Below are positions 57,238 to 64,000 of a DNA stretch of 64,000 nt, piece by piece. The translations under genes were made by a program, and so were the position numbers. Position 1 is the first letter of the stretch, and every line of letters begins with the position of its first letter. The notes below the pieces were generated by a model, which was given only the letters and a program-made list of their open reading frames with translations, searched no databases and was not told the origin of the DNA. The DNA is from Fusarium oxysporum f. sp. lycopersici 4287 (taxonomy: Eukaryota; Ascomycota; Sordariomycetes; Hypocreales; Nectriaceae), in the NCBI RefSeq assembly GCF_000149955.1, contig NC_030988.1, forward strand, positions 825,196-889,195, in the 5' to 3' direction.

Positions 57238-58830
57238 TTGGATCCTGGCGCCGGCAGACGGCCCGGACCCACATCCCCACTCACCAACCTCAGCTCATGA
57301 GATCCACGAAAGGCTTCAAAGTGGTCGATCCCATGCTTGTCGATTGCCTACTTGTCTTGTTGGCTTTGCTTTGCATGGGCAAGGGTCCTTGCTGCTAAAA
57401 AACGATCTACCGATGACATGATCCTCCCGCTGGGCCAGATACGATGCTATAAACACGTCGTCCCTCATCTCTCAAGATAGGGGCGGGTTGGAATGAAAGA
57501 ACATTACCGACTTCAGTCATTCGTTATGTATTCAACAGGGCAAGATATCGACGTGGCACTGCCAGCCCTCGAGCCGCCGAAAGGAGTTATGCCAGACTTC
57601 GATACTCCCCCAAACCATAACGGGCAAGCCTTGGTCAGCATTTTTGTTTTTGCAGCGTGTTCAGTTTTGTTGGACTTGCTTCGAACATACTGGAAAATGT
57701 GGTGGAACCGGAAGCGGACATGGTCATATCTCGCATTCGCTATCTCGGAAGGTAATTGATAAACTCCACATTCAAGTACGGTATAGAAAATGAGGACTTA
57801 CATCGCCTTTAGTCTTGAACTCATGTGCCTTAGTATGTTGTCCTCTATCCCCCCCGGGCTTCCCATCTTTTACTCGCTCTTTGAGTTGTTTAACTGACGA
57901 GTACGCCGCAGGTAACCTTTTGCGTCAGTGTATATGAATTATACAAGTTTAGCCAGTCTCCTGGCTACGACGTACACACATGGAATCTACGAATGGGCGG
58001 ACTCGTCGAGCCTGTGGAGGTAAGTGCAATACCTGTGTAATGCATTTCAAATAGTGATTCACCAATTTCAGTTTCAACGTGTATACCAATCCTTGTCTTT
58101 GGCCATTCTCGCCTGCATCAAGATCGCCATCCAGCTTGAACACTGTCAAGTATTGGCCGATAGAATTAGTTTCAAGAAACTGTTATGGAGTGGAAGCCTT
58201 TTCATCATTCTACTTCAGGTTATCTATACTCTTGTAATTGTCGGCCTTGTCAACAGAAAACGCTATGATCACAACAACATCGGGGAGTTTTGCAAAAGTA
58301 AACCTCGTTGCGAGCTCTTTGCCATCATAGGGATCTCAGACGCCATCCAACTCTTTACAGGCTTACTAATTGTAGCACTTCCTCAGTGTGTTATCTGGAG
58401 GATGAAGATCGGCTGGAAGCAGAAACTTCAACCAGCCCTCGCCTTTGGGTCTGGCGTCATGTGAGCTCATTTATTCTCGCCACGGGCATTGAAACTAATC
58501 TATGGCCAGTCCCTGTACTGTTGGTTTCGTTTCCCTGGTCCTAACTGTCATCTACTCCAGAAGAGCCGACTATGTATGGTGTATCGGGCGCCTGCAACTC
58601 CTGAAAAATGCGGAGATAGCATGCTGGTTTGTTTATCATGCAGCAAAATGTGTTCCCCAAATCGTTAAGGAGGTACGCGAATCGCTTGGAAGACAGAAAA
58701 GTGTTACCGGCATTCCCAGCCAGTCATCGAATAAGGATTTTGAGCTTGAAAACGGGTTAGCCGGGACAGAATCAAAGGAGACTTTATGGGACTCTACTCT
58801 GTAGAAAGGCTGGGCGGCGTTGACTGACGC
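57238..58830 (+). repeat. Segmental duplication, copy 2 (partner at about 11767-13330)
   Basis: Promoter, gene and about 25 bp of 3' flank align with copy 1. Both keep a TATA-like site (CTATAAAC at 57447-57454 here). This copy is longer by the exon-1 segment lost in copy 1 and carries the intact gene. Confidence 0.85.
57526..58804 (+). CDS. PTH11-like rhodopsin-domain integral membrane protein, five exons, 345 aa
   Basis: Exons 57526-57751, 57813-57832, 57912-58019, 58072-58460 and 58510-58804 join in frame (345 aa), with donors GTAATT, GTATGT, GTAAGT and GTGAGC. Membrane segments include VSIFVFAACSVLLDLLR, VTFCVSVYELYKF, VYQSLSLAILACIKIAIQL, LLWSGSLFIILLQVIYTLVI, IGISDAIQLFTGLLIVALPQ and TVGFVSLVLTVIYSRR. 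The signature strings YKFSQSPGYDVHTWNLRMGG and FQRVYQSLSLAILACIKIA are typical of the fungal rhodopsin-domain family related to PTH11, a plasma-membrane receptor-like protein in surface sensing. The usual N-terminal CFEM domain is absent and the protein is short of seven clear spans. The C-terminal tail is polar. Role is inferred from family only. A dead copy exists at 12084. Confidence 0.82.
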
Positions 58831-60478
58831 AAACGACTGTCGCCGCAGCAGGTGTGCAATCCTGACGTTTCAATTGAAGCGAGCATTCAGTATTGGATCA
58901 AGATATGACACTTTCAGGTGGTGGAGAGGGCAACCGCACGACAGGAGGCTAGCGCCCACTCTCCCTTGTTTTATTTTCCCCATTGTATTATCTCACGTCA
59001 CTTTCATTATCACTGTTGTCTAGTCCTCCTTGGCCAAGCATAAGGCCCTTTCCATTTGTACCTGTAACTCCATCAGCCATTTATTTCTTCTGGCTGTCTC
59101 CTGAGGCTTCTCCCCTTTGTTATCGCGCAGACTGAATTATTCTTATCTCCATCAATAGGGCACCTATTTAATGGAACAGTGTGCGAGATTGGTCCTGTGA
59201 GTATCACTCTTGTCCTGTTGTCGACCATAAGCCGACATAATGCCAATTGCTGGGCTTCGTTGTCTTTTTCCCTCTTATATTAGTCTCTACTATACTCTAT
59301 AGTATAAGGCTGCTCTGAATACATTCGCTGCGCATTAATGAGACGGTCCTTCGACTCCAGCGTATCAACCAGGAAGGAAGCATACAGGCAGAACGTCTAG
59401 GAATGCACACCACGGTCATGAAGAGAAACCGAGCCGAGTCAAAGACGCCGGAACGATCAATGACGTTCTAGCGACTTCTCACGGTCATTCAAAACTCTCG
59501 ATCAGCATCGACTTCTCTCCATGCGAAACTCGAGACTGATCTTCTCGCGACTGGAAAATCATCGAAATGCTGCAGAGAGAAATCGACTTTGGGGAAGCTG
59601 AGAGCCACCATCCAAAATGTCGCTAGGCCCACAACAGCGAGCTCCAGCTCCTGTTCTTGAAGAGGTTTGTATTTATTTAGAAGAAGAAAAGACAAAAAAA
59701 GAAAAGAGACAAGAAGAATAAGCAATAAAATATGAAACTTTACTATTCGATACCGACAACACTGAGCTGAAGATGTTGATTTTGACACCCCTTCTTCGAT
59801 GGGGATCGGTAAAACACCCAAAGCTATCGATGCATAACCATCGAACAAGCAAGCAACAGGCTAAAGTCAACACAACTATACTCACGACAAAGATCTTGGG
59901 TCAAGGGCGAACAGATTATCTTCAGTGTCAGGTAGTCGTGGAGCGCAGCTTGATAGGCTCCACCCAAAACGGGTACCAGTAGCGAAAGGGTTGCGAGCCT
60001 CCTAACCCAGAAACTGGACTAGTCGCAAAAACGTTAGCCACTGGCTGACCCCCTACCTCCAACTGCAGGTCGCACAATTTGGCTTCAGAGCCTGTGCATC
60101 GAAACACGTCTTAGCCAGCCCATTCATTCTCCTGTCCAGGCTGCCCGCATTTTGCTCAATTGGGCTCCCTGTTGGAGCCATTGCGTCCTTCCTGATTACT
60201 GATGAGTTTGCGTCAGAGTTTCTCTCAGAGACTCTCAAGCCTCTTGGTCTATCTACGCGATCAGGTCCACGTGTGCTGAGGAAATGAATATTGCTTGGAG
60301 GATGGACGGAAAACGAGTGACAAATGCGGTAACGCTATTGGTTGATTACATCTGCCCCCACCTACCCGCTATTCCCTGCATGGAATCACCCACTCGGATC
60401 GCCAGCCCCGGTCTCAGAATGACTATCAACGTGAACTTTGTGTGTACACTGCTCTAGCCATCAAGCTCGGCACCAGGG
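58831..60478. other. Intergenic region
   Basis: No supported gene in about 1.6 kb. A plus-strand stretch at 59340-59660 reads somewhat protein-like (LRLQRINQEGSIQAERLGMH) but contains stops and has no recognisable domain. A purine-rich AGAAAAG tract lies at 59678-59730. Confidence 0.4.
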
Positions 60479-60485
60479 TATAAAA
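60479..60485 (+). promoter_or_regulatory. TATA box of the small repeated protein gene
   Basis: TATAAAA, 87-93 bp upstream of the ATG at 60572, in the context GGGTATAAAAGGTG, a near-ideal TATA element. Confidence 0.65.
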
Positions 60486-60571
60486 GGTGTGGCCAGGGAA
60501 CAAACGGCTTGACTCTTTAACCGCCATTCGTTCCAACCCTCAGCTCATAAGTCATAAGATCCAACTTGAAC

Positions 60572-60913
60572 ATGGCGCCAGTGCGCTTAAAGCTCGAAGC
60601 CGCAGACTCTGATTTCCCTAACTCAGCAGCCATTCAGTCCCTACAAAATATACTTCGCACCACCCGACAAGTCGGCAATAGAGATCCTAGTATCGACCCG
60701 GAGGCCCGTGAGTATACTACAAGCTCGAAGACGCAGAAACTGATCTTTAGTCCAGCAGCCATCCAGTCCCCGCAAGACAGACTTCGCACCACTCTACAAG
60801 TCGGCGGTAAAGATCCTGGTATCGAGCCGGAGGCTGATACCCATTACAACCATCTTTTGACGGGAAGCTGTAGTTGTGGTAACTATTCGTGTAACAAGAA
60901 CAGATCAAGATAA
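60572..60913 (+). CDS. Small hypothetical protein with a duplicated 40-aa module, 113 aa
   Basis: Start chosen at the ATG at 60572 (context AACATGG) behind a strong TATA box. The protein has two copies of one module: residues about 7-45 (LEAADSDFPNSAAIQSLQNI, LRTTRQVGNRDPSIDPEA) and 50-90 (AAIQSPQDRLRTTLQVGGKD, PGIEPEA). The DNA of the two units (about 60587-60706 and 60716-60833) is also clearly similar, so this is a tandem duplication. A Cys-containing tail (GSCSCGNYSCNKN) follows. There is no signal peptide or membrane span. I do not recognise it. An intron is possible: a stop-free read-through is assumed here. Confidence 0.5.
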   Translation: MAPVRLKLEAADSDFPNSAAIQSLQNILRTTRQVGNRDPSIDPEAREYTTSSKTQKLIFSPAAIQSPQDRLRTTLQVGGKDPGIEPEADTHYNHLLTGSCSCGNYSCNKNRSR

Positions 60914-62332
60914 GGGTGAAGGCAGTGGGTAAGCCTACAAGTTCACATGCTTAGAGTCCTTCCCGTCGGCTCAATATTGCTGGGCTTGTGAGGAGTCGGC
61001 TTACAACATTGAGCCTTGGTTGTAAAACGCATTTAGACAAGGCTTTACGCATGATTTGCTTGGAAGTACTTGAGCTCAGTTACTAGTCTTGGTCGATTGC
61101 TTGTTTGCAAATACGTAATTGGTTCAATATTCCAAGTCAAGACTCAGTGGCAAGGAGCTACTTTTATATTCGCGTAGAGTGCCACGGCAGGGTTCTTAAG
61201 TAGGAATTTGGTCAAGTAATTAGTGATCTAACATAAAGAAGAGCGTCAAGATTACAAACAGAATAGCGATGGCTCTATTTTCTAGTGGCATGGCTGGCCA
61301 AAATCAAAGAATGATGGGTGACATGGACAATGAAGAAGCAAGAGAATATCCTGAAAAAAAAAACATATAGATTCGAAGATGAATGTGCAAGTCATTATCT
61401 CGGTGGACCGTCAATCCATTGGGGCGATTTGATTGAGTGAAACGGGAGATGGTCGAAGTATGTTAGCAGTATTCAGTTTCATGACTACACCTGCCATTTG
61501 GGTTCACAAGACATACGTTTATCGAACCAACACCAAGACTTCGCAGATGCACTTGTGGCTTCGAGATAGTGGGGCTGTTCCCATCGCCAAAGGCTCCAGC
61601 ATAAACTCAGGCCCCGACGGCAGCCTGTCCATTTGTGCGAGTCACCACCCACGGATACTACTGATAATCTCTAATCATGTACAGTTGTCGTGTCCTAATG
61701 CTCTTAGAGATGCTACGTCTCGCTCAGGCACCATCCAACCATTGTCAGCCCCCCTGTATGATGGCTTAACGTCACCAATACCCTCAGTCACATCTACAAG
61801 GATCCTTCAAATCTATTTCCGAGGCGGCAGCCAATCAAATCCATTAAAGACTTGAGCTCGGTAAATTATGGGAAAACACGAAGTGCCTTGGTAGGCAGGC
61901 AACAATTTTCGGCCGTCCCCCTTCCCCTCAGTCTCCGTCAACATCGTGATTAGCAGCTGACAGCAAACCCTTCCAGCGCCAACATTCGCCACATACATAC
62001 ATGATGTATCGCAATGCCGAGAAGGCTCCAAAGCATACGCGCGTCTACCCCGAACCTGCGAACACTGGAGGATCTTATGGCCTCTTCTCGAACGGTATCG
62101 AGTCAAGACAAAAGAAACCGCAAAAAGAAACCGCAAAACGAACTCGCATGCCCTTTCTTCAAGCATAGCCCAAAAGAGTATAAAGACTTAAAAACATGCC
62201 GGACAACATCATGGTCGAGCCTTGCGCGTGAAAAGTAAGATCCGGTGTTTCCAGACCCCTAACATATCCAGCCCGCGGCACATACCCGTGTTCTTATTTC
62301 GAGAGCTGTAACTGGATCCAGATGCCGTACCT
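60914..62332. other. Intergenic region
   Basis: About 1.4 kb with no supported gene. The 140-codon plus-strand frame at 61433-61855 and the opposed minus-strand frame at 61813-62166 have no recognisable domains. Confidence 0.4.
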
Positions 62333-63694
62333 CTATCTTTCACGTTCGCGTTCTCGCTCTTGTTGCTGTGCCAGGATATTTCGCAAAGCCTCGTTCAGGC
62401 GGCTCTGGCTCTCGTTTGGAGGTCTTGAATATCGTATTTGATGTGATTGGGCGTGAGGGGAGGCGTGGAACGTTTCATACTGGTGTGAGATGAACATGAA
62501 CGACGCGCGCATTCTGAATGGGCTGGCCTGATTAGAGCTGAGCCCCAAATTCGGCTCTTGAGGCTCGCTGCTGTCGACGCTGTTGTTATTACCATTGCCA
62601 CTGTTGCTACCACTACGATCGGTCTTCTCGATTGGTGCTCGGCAAATGGGGCATGTGTTGTGCTCCTTTAACCATAGGGTGACACATTCCTCGTGGAACC
62701 AGTGGTTGCAAGGTAAAAATACCACCATCTTCCCCTCCTTCATCTCATCAATGCAGATTGTACAGTCTGCCTTGCCTTCCGAGCCAAGCAATTCCTTGTC
62801 AACAAGCTTGCGCTCTAGATTCTTAAGGGCTTCTTCTGTAGCTGGAGGCGCAAGGTTGGACTGAGGATTAGCCTGCATGAGATCAGTGATAAGCCGATCC
62901 AAGGCCTCTTGAAAATGCACAGCATCTCTGTATGTGCGATTTAGCGGGCTGGCCGTAGTCAAAGCATCGAGTAATCTTTGAGCAAGGCCAGCCGGAGCGC
63001 CTCTAGGGCTTTCTGAGCCCTCTCGGTTCTCACTGAATGATGGTGGTCCAATATCACGAGAAACGTTTTGAAAGAAACTGGTACGTTGATTAGCTCCAAT
63101 TGTCATAGATATAGACGTGACCCGAAGACTGCCAGGTCGCTTAGAGCATTGAAGTAGGGGCCGGGCATACTTTTCTTGGGAAGCCTCAGGAGGACCGGCT
63201 GGGGTTGCACGAATAGGTCCGGAAACAATCGTCACAGAGATCGCTCTACCTCTAAACAGTGTGCGTGGTCCAAAGTTTCGTCCAGCAAATTGTTCGTGTT
63301 CTATAGGACCATCGACAAGATCATGGTGGTCGTGATGGCGATCGGGACCGACCCGGGCACTCCGTCCAGAGGCAAACTCAATTAGAATATGCTCATGTAT
63401 GTCAGCTCCTTCGGGATCCGAGTCGTATGGGCGATGCTCGGGCGAAGTGGAGGCAGAGGTATGGTGACCGAGGCCGCGGGGATCGTTTTCGGGATCCATC
63501 TGGATATCGTTAGCATTCTAGGCATAATGTGGCAGCAGCGAAAAGCATACAACCTCCATTATCTCCTCATAGCATTCAGGGCATCTAAGGCCGCTCTCGT
63601 CTCGATACCATTCATTTGCGCAGGCGTGGCAAGATACAACCTCACGGTTCGTGGTCACGTCGAGGTGACCATGCCTCTCGGCATGAGAAGACAT
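62333..63694 (-). CDS. RING-H2 E3 ubiquitin ligase with N-terminal zinc ribbon (RNF126/RNF115-like), two exons, 436 aa
   Basis: Exon 1 (63551-63694) encodes MSSHAERHGHLDVTTNREVV and a C4 zinc ribbon (Cys 22, 25, 38, 41). A 51-nt intron (GTATGC donor, GCTAAC branch site, CAG acceptor) leads in phase 0 to exon 2 (62333-63499), total 436 aa. A long disordered middle follows. Near residue 294 comes the RING-H2 finger: CTICIDEMKEGKMVVFLPCN, HWFHEECVTLWLKEHN, then CPICR, with all eight ligands in C-x2-C, C-x-H-x2-H-x2-C, C-x2-C order. Domain order matches RNF126/RNF115-type ligases, which use the ribbon to bind ubiquitin and clients and RING-H2 to recruit E2 enzymes, in the cytosol. The C-terminus is Ser/Asn/Gln-rich and ends in repeated Arg-Glu (ERERERER). 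This looks like a core, well-preserved gene. Confidence 0.92.
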
Positions 63695-64000
63695 CTGCTG
63701 CGCTTGGTTGCGTTGGTATGCAATCAAGGCCTCAAAACAAGGCCGGTGAGGCGAAAGGCACGTGACGCCACAGTGAAGAATGTTTTAGAACGTCGTTGTA
63801 GTCGGAGGCAGCTTTGCACCAAGTAAGTAAGGTAAATAACAACAGTGATGTAGTGACAAGATGCGATGCGATTAAAAGAACCATAAACAGAAAGTTGAAA
63901 TTTGCAAAGGCGAAGAAGAAAGTATTATAGGGAAAGGACAAGGACTGTAGGGTGGCCAACACAGCAAAGCAGCCTTGGACCCTCAGCAAGCACGAGCGTG
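63695..64000. other. Upstream region of the RING gene
   Basis: Probable promoter and 5' UTR of the minus-strand RING gene. The RING reading frame continues open about 33 bp upstream of the chosen ATG but without another ATG. No further gene is seen. Confidence 0.4.

Noticed and set aside
62583..63385. Plus-strand open frames over the RING gene
   Set aside because: They are antisense to a strongly supported RING-H2 coding region and have no domains.
1..64000. CRISPR arrays, rRNA genes, prokaryotic operons
   Set aside because: No regularly spaced direct repeats with unique spacers, no rRNA sequence, and the gene structure with spliceosomal introns is eukaryotic.

Overview
This window looks like nuclear DNA of a filamentous ascomycete, most likely a Fusarium-type Sordariomycete. 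The genes carry short introns of about 46-80 nt with GTAAGT/GTATGT-type donors, CTAAC-like branch sites and YAG acceptors. The gene families (FunK1 kinase, PTH11-like rhodopsin-domain membrane protein, Zn2Cys6 factor, fungal Est1-type protein, DUF7732-like secreted protein) are typical of such genomes. The genus is an inference. Intact genes alternate with decayed genes, duplicated blocks and transposon debris, which suggests an accessory or subtelomere-like compartment with more ordinary sequence at both ends.

Left part (1-10.9 kb): a secreted, probably GPI-anchored Gly/Ser-rich protein (2628-3443, +) and a five-exon Est1/SMG-type protein (4491-7212, -), then about 3.8 kb with no convincing gene. 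At 10.99-11.92 kb lies a Zn2Cys6 transcription factor whose 3' half is missing. Its reading frame runs into a duplicated block (about 11.77-13.33 kb) that carries a dead copy of a PTH11-like membrane protein. The intact copy of that block is at about 57.24-58.83 kb.

Central core (15.7-22.4 kb): a two-exon unknown protein (15730-16533, +) converges, with overlapping stop codons, on a 1138-aa five-exon nuclear-looking protein (16530-20149, -). The latter has a J-domain-like N-terminus without HPD and four imperfect helical repeats. Head-to-head with it, across a 483-bp shared promoter, is a diverged Hsp70-like protein with a lysine-rich tail (20633-22399, +).

Decayed zone (22.7-37 kb): tandem repeats, a broken membrane-protein gene, a dead C2H2-factor paralogue, a NACHT ATPase remnant, a tiny two-exon gene, a PD-(D/E)XK-like remnant, an intact six-exon MFS transporter (30957-32613, +), a MITE-like inverted repeat, a 150-bp dispersed repeat and a decayed Hsp70-like gene. 

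Right part (37.7-64 kb): a C2H2/DUF8032-like protein (37786-39027, +) and a complete hAT transposon (40872-43866) with a perfect 8-bp target duplication. The hAT sits 31 bp upstream of the start codon of a C2H2 transcription factor (43898-44702, +). Further on are a Helitron/PIF1 helicase scrap, a broken HP1-like gene with two chromo-shadow segments, a FunK1 kinase (51194-53588, +), the intact PTH11-like gene (57526-58804, +), a small internally duplicated protein with a strong TATA box (60572-60913, +) and a zinc-ribbon/RING-H2 ubiquitin ligase (62333-63694, -). Exon models were built by hand; every multi-exon model listed as CDS closes in frame, but none has transcript support here.
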